Part shown: positions 13,401-25,775 of the stretch, in pieces
Position numbering within the stretch: the stretch's first letter is position 1
Layout: every line of letters begins with the position of its first letter
Source: Glandiceps talaboti
Lineage: Eukaryota > Hemichordata > Enteropneusta > Spengelidae
DNA length: 64,000 nucleotides
Assembly (NCBI RefSeq): GCF_964340395.1
Contig: NC_135561.1
Span: 8,761,732 to 8,825,731, forward strand
Direction of reading: 5' to 3'
The notes under the pieces: model-generated
Databases searched by the model: none
Told to the model about the DNA's origin: nothing
The model's input: the letters and a program-made list of their open reading frames with translations, nothing else
Program-made: the position numbers and the translations under genes

Positions 13401-16400
13401 GTGTCTGATCAGATACCAAAAATGACTATTTTCCTCTTTGATAGATTGGGTGCAGATTTTGGGATTTAGCTCTGAGAGAACATGCCAGTCTAAATAAACA
13501 GGGAATTTTTGACGAATCTCTGAGCAGTTTCTTTAGGAATGTAGACACAAGGTAAGTAAACATGTCAACACTAGAGGGCAGTATAGTGTCCTCCATGGAT
13601 CTGAGAAGTATGGGTAGAGTGACAGAGTAAGTAGTTCATGGGGTTGAAACAGTCCTTTATTGACTAGGACAGGACATATATCAAGAGACGTCATTCTCAC
13701 TTATTCTGTCTCCATATTTTTGAATAGAGAAATTATAAATGGTCTCATATGGATGTAAAATTATGGGAACATTTTGAAAAGACTGAATTAAATAGGAGTA
13801 ACTTTGGTTGCTATGGATACCAGTAATAAATCATTATTATGATGATTCTTCTAGATATGATAATCCTGCTAATCTACCTATGGGATCGGGTCGTAATAAA
13901 ATTAAAGCTCTCAAAGCTAGGGTAAGTACAACAAAATGTGCATTATATTGTGAATTGTACAGCCACACAGATTCATTGTGTACTGTCCATATTCTGTGTG
14001 TGTGTGTCTGTCTGTCTGTCTGTGTTTATGTGTATGTGTGAATGTGTTTTCTTGTATGTCTGTGTAGTAACTGTAAACCTGGGAATCTTTTGTGAAAGAC
14101 TTATTTTCACTTATTTCTCTATAAAAAAATGCAAAAATAAGTAGTGACTAAAACGTCTTCTTGTACATGAACACAATGTACCAGTCTGTAATGAGTAAAT
14201 AGTAGTCTCTGAGAACTAGCTGCAGACTTTAAAATTGCAATGAAAATATCTTGGTTTACATTTTATATATAAATATACTTGAAATTCACCTGATAAACAT
14301 CCCAAGCATCTATGTCCGCATTCCATTAATTTAAGTACACTGTACTTATGCAGTTGACAGGGTTTGATGTATCAAATATTCAGCCTCCCAGTCAGGTATA
14401 TTTCATTATAAGGGGTCTCTTACATTCATTTCTACCAGCTATCTAAATCATCAGTGTGATGTAGGAGATATACACAGAAAAGCCATGAAAAATGTTTGTT
14501 GTTGACATTCTTGCATTTTTACTTTACACTGACTTACAGGCAGTCATCATTGATATGGAGGAAGGTGTTGTCAATGATTTATTGAAAGGTCCATTAGGAG
14601 ATGTCTTTGACTGTCAGCAATTAATTACTGATGTGTCAGGATCTGGAAATAACTGGTAAGTGAAACAAGACATATTTCTTCTTGGTGGAAGCCATATTAC
14701 TGTAGCCTGGAATCATGCAGATGGAGATTTCAAATTTTGGTTTTCACACCACACGAAAATCAAAATTTAAAATCCTATCTGCATGTATTCCAGGCAATAT
14801 TTACTACAATTCATTCACTGCAGTGCCACCAAGTGGTATAATGTTAACAATCAGTCAATGTGTCTTCATATGACGACATTTGTAATGATTAACAGTACAT
14901 AAACACATTTCAATTTTGTGAGTTTATTGTGTATGGACCACTATAATAAACTGACAATACACAAATCATGACACATGCAGCTTGCAGTTTCTTTGAAAGT
15001 AATCTCCCCAATATCTGGTAAAATTTACATATTTGATTCCTGTACACTATGATTTTGATGGGGAACTGTTGTAAAATACATTTGGCACTCAGTTAGATTT
15101 TACCGACATACCACAGTGACTGTAAGAAGTAGATTGAAATCATGGGTCCATATCGTTATATATTATCAGGGCTGTAGGTCACATGACGTATGGTCAGCAA
15201 TACAGAGAAGAGATAATAGAGACGATAAGAAGAGCAGCTGAGCACTGTGATTGTTTGCAATGTTTCTTTGTTTTACATTCTATGGGTGGAGGTAAGTAAT
15301 ACCAAACAGCAGCAGAGTACTGATGGTCTGCAGTGTTTCTTTGTTTTACACTCTATGGGTGGAGGTAAGTAATACCAAACAGCAGCAGAGCACTGATTGT
15401 CTGCAATGTTTCTTTGTTTTACACTCTATGGGTGGAGGTAAGTAATACCAAACAGCAGCAGAGCATTGATTGTCTGCAATGTTTCTTTGTTTTACACTGT
15501 ATGGGTGGAGGTAAGTAATACCAAACAGCAGCTGAGCACTGTGATTGTTTGCAGTGTTTCTTTGTTTTACATTCTATGGGTGGAGGTAAGTAATACCAAA
15601 CAGCAGCAGAGTACTGATGGTCTGCAGTGTTTCTTTGTTTTACACTCTATGGGTGGAGGTAAGTAATACCAAACAGCAGCAGAGCACTGATTGTCTGCAA
15701 TGTTTCTTTGTTTTACACTCTATGGGTGGAGGTAAGTAATACCAAACAGCAGCAGAGTACTGTGATTGTCTGCAATGTACACTCTATGGGTGGAGGTAAG
15801 TAATACCAAACAGCAGCAGAGTACTGTGATTGTTTGCAATGTTTCTTTGTTTTACACTCTATGGGTGGAGGTAAGTAATACCAAACAGCAGCAGAGTACT
15901 GTGATTGTTTGCAATGTTTCTTTGTTTTACACTCTATGGGTGGAGGTAAGTAATACCAAACAGCAGCAGAGTACTGTGATTGTCTGCAGTGTTTCTTTGT
16001 TTTACACTCTATGGGTGGAGGTAAGTAATACCAAACAGCAGCAGAGTACTGTGATTGTCTGCAATGTTTCTTTGTTTTACACTCTATGGGTGGAGGTAAG
16101 TAATACCAAACAGCAGCAGAGCACTGTGATTATCTGCAGTGTTTCTTTGTTTTACACTCTATGGGTGGAGGTAAGTAATACCAAACAGCAGCAGAGTACT
16201 GTGATTGTCTGCAATGTTTCTTTATTTTACTCTATGGGTGGAGGTAAGTAATACCAAACAGCAGCTGAGCACTGTGATTATCTGCAGTCACAGTCCCTTT
16301 ATCATAGAGGGACTGTGCTACAGTGTTTCTTTGTATGACATTGTATGGTGGAGGTAAGCGACACCAAACATTTGGTGGTGAGCAAAATGTGAATTGCGTC

Positions 16401-17557
16401 CACTCCATCCCCACCATACACCCTCATTCTTTGAATATGAACAAAGGCAACTTTGATAATAAAACAGTTGGTTTACATGTAAATGTGACATGAAACATAT
16501 AAAATGATGTAACTGTCATTAATCTCAATTTTACTCTAAATATCCAGGTACTGGTTCTGGTGTTGGTACTTCTGTTCTTGGTTTATTAAATGATGAATAT
16601 CCAGATGTGTACAGGTAAAAAACTATTATGTAATAGCAATTAAATCGTATTGACATGTGAATACAGTGTTTTCTGCTAAGGTTTAGAAACCTGTTTAACA
16701 AAAGGGTAAAACATGCAGATAAAACATGCATAGATATCAATATTTTGTACTTTTACTGTAATTTTGATAAGGACACAGGTAATATAACTGGTTGTTTCGG
16801 ATACATTTTACCTATTTACAACCCTTAACAAAAACACTGTCTTAGTTGCCAGGTCGATGAACTCGATTATTTTCAAGTGAACTATTTCCATGGTCCTCAT
16901 TAGAATGGTTTGCTGTAATTTTTTTTTGTATTGTTATTATTTTATGTTTGTGATGAAATAAATTCAGTTCAATTCAATTCAATAATTTATGCTAATAAAA
17001 TGTACGACTCCTAATGTAACTAAGGTGTGTATTCAAACTCTGATAAAACATATGAATGTAAAAATTGTAAATTGAAAAAATGTGAATTTTATAGTCATAT
17101 AATATGAGGAATATCTTGTATAGATTTATAGTGTTTATCCTTTGTTATATTTTAGATTTGTGACTGCAGTTTACCCATCAGCTGAAGATGATGTAGTAAC
17201 ATCACCATACAATAGTGTATTAGCTATGCATCAACTCACACAACATGCAGACTGTGTCTTACCTATAGAAAACCAGGTAGGTCTACCCAGCTCAAAGTAC
17301 TTCAATACTATTTTGATTAGATGTCTGTACTATATGATATGTGCTTATAGGGTGAACTTTACACAGCGGACACAATGAACCATGTATCACACACTTGTAT
17401 TTCAAATCAATAAAGTGGCATACATCCTGTAATTTTAACAGGGCACAAGCTGAGTTTAATGTTTTTGGGGAGTAATTTTTTCTGCATATTACAAGGTACT
17501 CACAGTATTCTACTGACTGGTGTATATGTAACAGTGTGTTCTCTAATGATAGCCAAA

Positions 17558-17599
<42 letters not shown>

Positions 17600-20500
17600 G
17601 AGTCAAAATGAGAGAAACTAGGATTTCTTGTGAGTCACCACATAGTAAGAGATAGGGGAACACCAAATTTTGGTGTGTCACTAGAAATTGTGTGAGTCAG
17701 TGTTACATCAAATAGGCTTAGAGGGCACACTGATATGTAACCATCACTTGCAATTGACTGAACTCAAACCCGATATTAGGATATAACTCATAAACGATTC
17801 GATGGCGTAATTTATTATACGTATAAAAAAATGTACAGGAACTCTGTACTATGCAATCAACAGTTCTAACAATGCCAGAACACATATTGTAAATTAATGT
17901 CTTCCATCAACATTAACACTATACTAGAGTAGTTTAGTTGAAGTTATTTGTAAGTATTTTAAAAAGCTTATAAACTCATCTTGCGGCTCTTTAACTTGTT
18001 TGTATCACCACCACCCACCCACCCAGGCTCAAGTTCAAATGTTGGCACACATGTGCATTTGAGAATTCCTTGTTCGTGTTTATAATTCTCTCCAATGTTT
18101 TGTAAGAGATCTGATCAAGGGGGAATTGCAAGCAAGAACCAAAAAGGTCCTAAAAGTACCATTTATCATAGTGTTATTTGATAACAAACCATTGAAATTA
18201 GTTACCTTATTTATTTTGACAGGCACTGGTTGATATCTGTAATAAAATCAGTCAAGCTCTGCCACCTGACAAGCCTGGTAAGAGAGTAATGGGAAGCACT
18301 GGTAGAGTGAAGGCAGACAGTGCTGTAACAGCTAGTACTGGTGGTGTTGTCAAATCTAGTGAAGAAAAACCATTTGACAAGATGAACAATATAGTGGCTA
18401 ATTTACTTCTTAATATGACAAGGTATACACTTTATGTACTAAGAATTTATGCCATTTCAGTGGAAGATGATTTTTTACACTTTGGTGCCAGTTAGGTAAA
18501 TCAACCATGTGACTCTAAACTACATGTGTATTCCATTGTCATGTCTAGTACCATACTTATAGCTGTATCACTTATCTCATAAAATCTTTCAATAAGGGAT
18601 TTTTACGGCTCATTGCAGATCTTGCGAGATATGCAAATATACCTGGCAACAGCCGTTGTCAAACGTGATCGTGGTCATGCTTTCGCCATGGCCATGTGTG
18701 ATGATGTTGAGAACAATAGTGTTCCTAAGCATTTGATACTTTTGACCACCCTCACGTGTGGTTGCTATGGATGCAGTGGCTCACATTAGATCTCGTGAGA
18801 TCTGCCACGAGATGAAAGACAGCTTATTGATTGTCAAGTCTACTTATTGATAAAGTTTTTGCCTTTCTAGTTCTGCCAGGTTTGAAGGTTCATTGAACGT
18901 GGATTTAAATGAGATTACGATGAATTTAGTTCCATTTCCACAACTCCACTATCTGGTATCTAGTTTAACTCCACTGTACTCCCTGTCTGATGTAAAGGTA
19001 CCCCCTAGAAGGTGAGTGTCTAGTTTGACCCCACTGTACTCCCTAGCTGATGTAAAGATACCTCCTGTAATAAGGTGGTATCTAGTTTGATCCCACTGTA
19101 CTCCCTAGCTAACATAAAGGTACCTCCTTTAAGGCGAGTGTCTAGTTTGACCCCACTGTACTCCCAAATCGACACAGTTACTTCCTAGAAGGTGATCGAC
19201 TGTCTTCTATCGTGAACTCCAACAGGAATGTAATTCTGAGACTCTTGGACGGCGTTATTTCAAACGTACAAAATAATATAATGTATGATATTACTGATGG
19301 AATTAATTTCAAAGCAATTTTGGAGTAAAATGTTGATGTTATTAATGATAACAATGTAACGTAAATAAACACCATATATTTTGTTACATGACTGATTTTT
19401 ACAGACATCGGTATTTTGTCTTGTAAATTACAGGCTAGATCAAATGTTTTCAGATGCCTTTTCCAAAGACCATCAACTAATCAAAGCTGACCCCAAACAT
19501 AGTTTGTATCTGGCTTGTGCCTTAATGCTGAGAGGCAATGTAGAGATATCTGATGTCAGGAGAAACATTGAAAGGTAAAGTACATATAGTCCTCTGAGCA
19601 AATTGCTATCAGCCACTACTTTCAATATCACTGCTATCACTATGCTATTGTCATTTAGCACCATTATGTGGCCTCTACTATTACAACTAACACTATCACC
19701 AATACCACCATCATCGCCATTAACCACCACATGTCCACTACCACCACTGTCATCGCCACCACTACCACTATTGTCATCTTTAACTACCACCACATGCCTA
19801 CTAGTAGTACAACCACCATTACTACCATCACAACTTCTTGGTCCATGTATCGGCATACTGATCATATTTCACTCCACATACACTTTTGGTCACCTCCCCC
19901 ATCTATGTACATTAACATAAAATATTGATATGTTACACCAAACCAACCATAATAAGGTACAGATGTACATATAAAATACACAGAAATTACAAATGTGTAG
20001 TCCAGTGTTCTACTTGGTGACATTTCTACATATGCTGTAACTTTCAGAAACAGTTTGAAATGATTTCCATAACAACATAAATCATGTAAATTAGCTATAA
20101 TGCTGTGATAAATTCCTATAGTATCACCTAGTTCTGTTAAAGTACTTCTTTCAAGTTCACTGTTAAAAATATACCGAGTGCATTTCTACATGTGAATATT
20201 TGTACTGTTAGTTGACTAATTCTGTATTGGACTGAGTGTTATTTTACATATACACTTATTGTCTGGCTATGAGGGCACTAGCAGATGTCTAGGGCTATTG
20301 TGCAGTCAGTATTTCCTGAAGCTGAAAGGCAAGGCAAATAGTCGCTACATAACAGCACAAGGGTTGATATGTCTACTAGTGCCCAAATAGGGCAAGGCAA
20401 TATGGGACATCATGATCTCAGGAACATATTCTGTCCAAAGTTAAAGCACATCACCAAAAAGACTTCCTTGCTACTGAGTATTGCCCTAGGGAAAATAAAA

Positions 20501-21756
20501 TGCTATTAGTGCTCCCAATATGGAAATTTAGGTCACTACAGCTCAATAGCCAATATCATGTGATGAGCTCTAAGCCAATCACTGAAGCTTGTATGAATAT
20601 GATGTGTTATAACAGTTATTATATCTCTGTTTTATAGGTTGAAGCCTTCCCTAAAGTTTATCCATTGGAATCAGGAAGGTTGGAAGACTGGTCTGTGTTC
20701 AGTACCACCAGTTGGACAACCCCACTCACTGCTAACACTAGCTAATAATACATGTATACGACATACATTCTCTGATCTCAAAAGTCGATTTACAAAACTC
20801 TACAAAAGAAAGGTACAGTTTGAGTTCTACTAACCTGTTGAAGTTTTCTCCCCATAGTAACAGTAATTTTCTGAGAGCCAGAAGTCACCAGTCTGAAAAC
20901 ATTTATTCCTTTCTTGCGTTTTCAAAATGCCAGATTCAGAGAGGGAAAAGTACACCTCTTCTCAATCAACCAACATAGGAGTATGAACCTCTGATACAAT
21001 ACCCACCTTCCCCCTTGAGTATATACCCATGTAGAGGGTATGATTGCACACATCAGTATGCCCATTAAATTAATCATACACACCACTGACAGTCATTTCT
21101 TGTCATGTTTGATGTTCTCCTATTCTTTACTTTATATATCTTAATACCAGGTGAGTATGTAGTGACATACTAGAAAGTCCAATTTTTACCCACATCAAAA
21201 GTTTAGTCTCTTATTAGAGGGGAAAATACTGCATGTACTACTAGATTTGTTCTGTGTAAGTTTGTCAGTTGCCGAGCAGTTAGCTTGAATGTCCCTTACC
21301 TCTGCAGCCTGGGTTCGAACTTCCTAGGTGTCAGCTGGGTGTGATTAAAATTTAACAGGTCTGTATGTAAGAAGGTTGATGCTCAGTTTGAGCCTGCCAA
21401 AAAGTGCAGGTTTTCCTGTTTGAACACTAGGGCACTGCTCATATGGTAACTATTCAACAAATTTCCAAATTTATTTGAACAAGTAAAGATTATTTATTAT
21501 TATTATTATTATTATTGTTATCTCATGAAGTTACATGCACAAAGTTTAGTGATATTTTGTTTTGGTGATGTTATTTGTATTTTCACCCTTCTTCTAGGCA
21601 CATTTACACCACTACACTCATGTTGATGGAATGGAAATGTCACAATTCAGTGAAAGTTTAGAATCATTGACCACACTGATGAAGGAATACGAAGGACTGG
21701 AAGCTAACATGGGTAAAGTTGTACAAGATGTACAAAGACTGCAAATTGCATCATGA
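10406..21756 (+). CDS. TUBE1: Epsilon-tubulin
   Basis: Thirteen exons on the plus strand: 10406-10430, 10878-10897, 13445-13551, 13855-13921, 14540-14655, 15170-15291, 16548-16614, 17156-17276, 18223-18422, 18871-19011, 19434-19574, 20638-20812 and 21598-21756. They total 1,461 nt, or 486 aa. Exon 2 is a 20-nt microexon. The N-terminus MTQSIVVQVGQCGNQIGCRF is epsilon-type, and the tubulin GTP-binding signature GGGTGSG is split by intron 6. The central part carries the epsilon-family insertion rich in Ser/Thr/Lys (exon 9), and the C-terminus ends LQIAS instead of an acidic tail. Epsilon-tubulin works with delta-tubulin at centrioles and basal bodies, where triplet microtubules are built or stabilised. 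Three exons (6, 10, 13) have their 3' ends copied in tandem into the following sequence. The first copy at each junction is the one that keeps the tubulin frame, which fixes the exon ends. Confidence 0.97.
10683..10696 (+). promoter_or_regulatory. RFX-type X-box in TUBE1 intron 1
   Basis: GTTGTCATGGCAAC matches the X-box consensus (RYYNYY, 1-3 nt spacer, RRNRAC) at every position. A second half-site, GGCAAC after CAT, follows at 10708-10713. RFX factors drive ciliary and centriolar genes in animals, and the site lies about 280 bp inside TUBE1 and about 1.27 kb from the DNAJC27 start. The match is direct; the regulatory role is inference. Confidence 0.6.
11281..13145. mobile_element. Non-autonomous inverted-repeat element in TUBE1 intron 2
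   Basis: A 73-bp segment at 11281-11353 reappears as its reverse complement at 13073-13145 with about one mismatch; both arms contain GTGTACATGCAAAGGTACAT. The 1.9 kb between the arms has no long ORF or recognisable transposase, but contains a perfect palindrome at 11793-11825. Sequence outside the arms shows weaker inverted similarity, so the true ends may lie further out. A DNA-transposon derivative is likely; an inverted duplication is the alternative. Confidence 0.65.
11793..11825. repeat. Perfect 15-bp palindrome
   Basis: CATGGATGTATTAGT and its exact reverse complement flank a three-base GAG loop. It is flanked by a direct repeat of GTTGACA and sits inside the intron-2 inverted-repeat element. 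Confidence 0.85.
14705..14795. mobile_element. Foldback element, about 41-bp arms
   Basis: GCCTGGAAT...TTTTGGTTTTC is followed after about nine bases by its near-complete reverse complement ending ATTCCAGGC. It lies in TUBE1 intron 5 and has the size and form of a minimal MITE. Confidence 0.8.
15234..16370 (+). repeat. Exon-boundary minisatellite from TUBE1 exon 6 and its 5' splice site
   Basis: The last ~58 nt of exon 6 plus the donor GTAAGTAATACC and a few intron bases are repeated in tandem downstream. Donor-like GGAG|GTAAGTAATACC junctions occur at 15292 (the true one), then 15365, 15438, 15511, 15586, 15659, 15732, 15796, 15871, 15946, 16021, 16096, 16171 and 16244, with a diverged copy (GGAG|GTAAGCG) at 16354. 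Units are 73 or 75 bp, with one shortened to 64 bp. In the tubulin frame every copy stops just past the donor (GGT AAG TAA). The last unit carries a hairpin at 16289-16317. Confidence 0.95.
16289..16317. repeat. Short hairpin inside the last exon-6 array unit
   Basis: Arms CACAGTCCCT and AGGGACTGTG with a nine-base loop, present only in the distal diverged unit. It explains why that unit is longer (110 bp between donor-like sites). Confidence 0.7.
17562..17600. repeat. (GTT)n microsatellite
   Basis: About 12 uninterrupted triplets in TUBE1 intron 8. Confidence 0.95.
17837..17995. repeat. Dispersed repeat family C, copy 1
   Basis: In TUBE1 intron 8. Shares CTATGCAATCAACAGTTCTA, TATACTAGA(G/A)TAGTTT and AAAAAGCTTATA in order with 54384-54550, at similar spacing. 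Confidence 0.8.
18594..18836. repeat. Dispersed repeat family A, copy 2
   Basis: In TUBE1 intron 9, immediately before exon 10. Diverged copy of 1088-1312, with the palindromic AGATCTCGTGAGATCT near its right end. Confidence 0.85.
18955..19198 (+). repeat. Exon-boundary repeat from TUBE1 exon 10 and its 5' splice site
   Basis: The last ~56 nt of exon 10 with its donor (CTAGAAG|GTGAGT) are followed by three decayed tandem copies at about 19019-19077, 19078-19140 and 19141-19198. Each begins TCTAGTTTGA(C/T)CCCACTG. Only the first copy keeps the tubulin frame and a good donor. Confidence 0.9.
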
Positions 21757-22215
21757 GTTCGGAATATAATGTGTGATGAGGGGGGGGGGGGGCACGAAGG
21801 AGGGTGCAATGTTTGTTTGTTTTTGGTTTTTGGTTTTTTTGTTGTTGTTTTTTTTTTTTTTTTTTTGGGGGGGGGGGTGTTAGAAACCTATATGGGTAAA
21901 GTTGTACATGATGTACAAAGACTGCAAATTGCTTCATGAGTGAAGGACAGGGAGGGGTGAAAATGTGGGGAGGGAGGCAGTTAGAATGTTCAAAGACTGC
22001 AACTGACAATGGTAATGTTGTCAAAGAAACCACAAATTGCACGAGTTGGGAAGAGAGAATGGAATAGAATGTAACGAATGGCTACAATCCACCTACTGGT
22101 ACTTACCATTGTCATATATAGAATAAATTACATCAGAAGTTTGTATGGGGGGGGGGGGGGCAAAGAATCTAATGAGGGTCGGTAATTGTTGTCTGAGAAA
22201 CCACTCATTGTATCA
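21707..22215 (+). repeat. Repeat from the TUBE1 terminal exon end
   Basis: The last ~50 coding nt and stop (GGTAAAGTTGTACAAGATG... TCATGA) recur at 21889-21940, nearly unchanged, and again in decayed form near 22008-22044 and 22177-22215. G-rich and T-rich homopolymers (21781-21792, 21840-21878, 22147-22160) lie between copies. The first copy joins exon 12 in frame and is taken as the real end. Confidence 0.75.
22122..22127 (+). terminator. Candidate TUBE1 polyadenylation signal
   Basis: First AATAAA after the stop codon, about 366 nt downstream. Position alone supports it; the next hexamer is at about 23040. Confidence 0.35.
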
Positions 22216-22894
22216 TGATTTGTGTATTGCCACTTTTAATAATGGACAATACAAGAGACATTCTGAACTACTACACAATTTATCAGGGACTTAATAACAT
22301 TCCAGTATTGGTAACTCATACCAAGATATTTGAGACATTTTCTAAGGAGTGCAAAAAGTAACAAGTACTAGCCATCAATATAATCCTTGACATTTTTGAA
22401 GAACAACTCTTTGACAAAAGGTAAAGGTAAGGTAATCATGGACCTTCTGTCTGACGAATACCTGTGTACTGAAAAAAATTCAAAAATGTGAAATTAGAAA
22501 TTTTACTAAAGTGTACCTACATTGACATTTATATTCTAATGAGTGTTGTCACCTCTAGATTTAACATATACAATATAACCCTACAACTCTTTAGCATTCC
22601 ATAATTTAGTGACAAAACAGAAAGACTAACTGATAAACGGACTCAACGTTGAAGGAAATTACACATATGCTTAGTTTGTAATTTAGAACACTGCAAACTA
22701 ATTGTCTTTTCTGTAGTTCGGCTTTACATCAGTAAATTCCATTGTTCATGGCATATGGTAGGCGATGAAATTATAAACAGGTTTTCACTATTCTCGAGTA
22801 GTACACGTCACGTTTCTGGTCCAGACATTTCTTGGTACAATTTCCTTCAGTTTTGCATTGTCTATATATCAAGCAATAATCAGCACCTTGAACT

Positions 22895-23350
22895 TTTATA
22901 GAATAAGATTCAATATTGATCTGCGCAGTCATGTATTATGGGTCACATGACTTGAGGTAGAGAATTTACAAAGAACATGTGATATGTCGATGTAAGCATG
23001 TGCCCCTTGTGACACATTCTGACCTGTGGAACTTTTATAGAATAAAATTCAATATTGCTCTCTACATGTATTATGGATCACATTAATCAAGTCTAAAAGA
23101 ACATGTGACACCCATGTGACATGTCTACATAGGCATGTGACTCTCATGTGACGTATTCTGATCTGTGGAACTTCATAGAATTGCCCTCTCCATGTATTAT
23201 GGATCACATGACTCAAGTATAAAGAACATGTGACTCTCATGTGACATGTATTCTGATCTGTGGAACTTTTATAGAATTGCCCTCTCCATGTATATGGATC
23301 ACATGACTCAAGTATAAAGAACATGCGACACCCATGTGACATGTCTACAT
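22895..23350. repeat. Degenerate tandem repeat, about 90-135-bp units
   Basis: Four units, each with TTTATAGAAT, CATGTATTATGGATCACATGA and AAGAACATGTGACxCxCATGTG-like blocks. The later units are shorter. The CATGTGAC/GTCACATG motifs make it locally palindromic. Confidence 0.8.
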
Positions 23351-23832
23351 ATACATGACATATCTCTAGGAATATATTTCATCTCATATAAAAGACTTTG
23401 CAAGAAACTTTGAATTCATCCTCTTATTCCACTGGTGTAAAATTGTTGAAAGAAAAAATTCTAGGATATCACCACAGGATAATTTATGTTCTTCATAAAT
23501 AGTAGTAAATAAAGTTACCTTATTGGAATCTAGTCTTTGAAGTGGCTACATAGCTCACAGTAGATCTATAAAAAAAATGTTATGAAAAACAAATAACTAA
23601 AACTCTGAAAAGAAATTTTCATTTTGTCATCAAAAAATTTTCTTTCAACATCAGATTAATTTTCTTCATGACAATGAAAGGAATTACACAAAACTCGTTG
23701 AATATCATTCAATTTTATTTGCTGATAATTATATCTATAAGTATGGATTTGAAGTAATATGCAATTACATGTACAATATATCTCTTTTACATTTCACATA
23801 GACTATTATCTATAAACTGTGTTATCCGATTA

Positions 23833-24150
23833 ATTATCACTGTACTACTATGGCTAATACAGTGCCATTGAAAATGAACTTTGTAATACACAGAATGTCA
23901 GCTACTAGAATTTAAGACCACAAAGGGGTGTGTAGCAAAGTCTGAGGAAAGCTAACTAACCGAACAAGTTCTATCGATTATCACTAAACTACTATGGCTA
24001 ATACAGTGCCATTGAAAGTGAGCTTTGTAATACAGAGAATGCCAGCTACTGATATTTACTCCAACTATACAGCCACACATTCAGGAATGAGCTGTAATTT
24101 CTTAAAATTTCCTTGTCTGAAGAAAGCTAACTGTAACCAAACAAGTTCTA
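23833..24150. repeat. Tandem duplication, about 145-bp unit
   Basis: ACTACTATGGCTAATACAGT...TTTGTAATACA(C/G)AGAATG...GAACAAGTTCTAT occurs twice in direct orientation. The second copy has an insertion before the shared AAAGCTAACT end. Confidence 0.8.
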
Positions 24151-24968
24151 TGCTGTCTGCATGTGGCACCCTACTTGTGCTTATGACTAACTTCAATGAG
24201 TTTTTATTCTTGTTAATAACACAACCAAGACAGAAGATAATGCATATGATTGATATCTACCACCTAGTCTTTGTTACCCAGACTCACGTCGTTGGGAGCT
24301 ACACCTGCTCAGCAAGTCTGGACCATTACATTGCCGCCTATTAGAAGGAGCAATATGGTCACTGTTGAGATCTGAGAGTCGCTAATTGGACAAAAATTAT
24401 TCTGAATTTTTATTTTCTTTAACTCTGTATATATGTACTTTGGGTACTAGTCATTTCATGATTTCACATCACATAAATTTCACTCAATTTCCAAGAAACA
24501 CAAAATTGAAACTCTCTTTTTACGTCATTTGTTCTTTCAATAATATACTGTTACCTCATGGGTCTTAGCAGATATGAATATGGATTAGATGAACACTGAA
24601 TATTCATGACTCCTAAGTGCTTATTTTATTGAATTACAATACTCATGAATATACATTTACAAATTTATGTGATTTGAAATGAAATTACTCTCCAGAATCC
24701 AAAGTTTATGAAAACACATTTCCTGGAGTTTCATTTTTAACAACATCTAGAAAACTATAGTTCTGAGTTCTTATAGTATTTTATGATTTGATAATTATCT
24801 TACTAAATACTACCTACTAGATAAAAGATTATGAATGATGAGTTTCAAGAAAAAGTGTGTTTATCATTATTGGGGTGATTAAACATTGGTCGACCACTTT
24901 AAATAAGATTTTCGCAATAATTGTATTTAAACTATGGTTGAAGTAATGACCTTGAAAATAAGTTTATG

Positions 24969-25370
24969 TTACAATTCTCGCTATCTGCAATTCTATGCAT
25001 CGCTAAGGAGTCAAATGGAATGCAGTCTCGCGACCGCGCTTGCATTTGTCGACACCTACACTTCTGGTCGCCTATGTCAATACACGTGAATGTTTCTTCC
25101 AAACAGTTTAATTTGTAACAAATAAGATAAACGCAAGTTTTAAGCTCATATAATTATGGAGGTGGGAAATTTAAATATGTGTAGTAGTATCTTTCCAGAG
25201 CAAAATTACAAGAGATGTCTACAACTGAAAATGGGAAAGAAACTTTCCTGTGTATTACCATAGCCGACCGGAAGTGTAGTTGTCGACATTAGAACGCGTT
25301 GTCGCGCGACTTCGTTCCATTTGACTCCACAGTGATGTGTAGAATTGTATTGCAGGTAGCGAGAATTACA
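24969..25370. mobile_element. MITE-like element with ~100-bp terminal inverted repeats
   Basis: The left arm starts GTTACAATTCTCGCTA; the right arm ends TAGCGAGAATTACA. The arms align as imperfect reverse complements over about 100 bp, sharing AGTCAAATGGAA and TGTCGACA(A/C)CTACACTTC. About 200 bp of unique AT-rich sequence lies between them. No ORF. Confidence 0.8.
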
Positions 25371-25775
25371 GTACATTTCCATCTTGATGCAAGCTCATTT
25401 GTGTAAGTTACCGTGACAGCATGGACATTTAAACATTTGAGACACTACACACAATAGATAGGACTCTGTTAATCCAGCCTTTGGTTGACTTCAATGTGGT
25501 AGATTACACAAGCGAGTGATAGCGGTTCCTCTGTTGAGCAATTCTAATCACCCTGTGATCAAGATAGTGTAAACGTTGGAGGTCCCAGTACACTGCAAGT
25601 TCATGGAACTCTGGCAATAAAAGTCTGGTACACCTCCCTACTGAGACTATAATTAAACCAACGTCCATTCAATACTGGTAGATTATCACTGTTGTATCAA
25701 CATGTTGCGACAAATAGTTTGACTTTGTGTCTATCTTAGAGAACCAAAGGCTTAATATTAATACCAGAGTGATAT

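Noticed and set aside
15766-16251. 161-codon ORF
   Set aside because: It is an artefact of the 75-bp TUBE1 exon-6 array (unit divisible by three) in a frame different from tubulin.
23994-24344. 116-codon plus-strand ORF as a gene
   Set aside because: It overlaps the tandem duplication and shows no similarity; composition looks non-coding.
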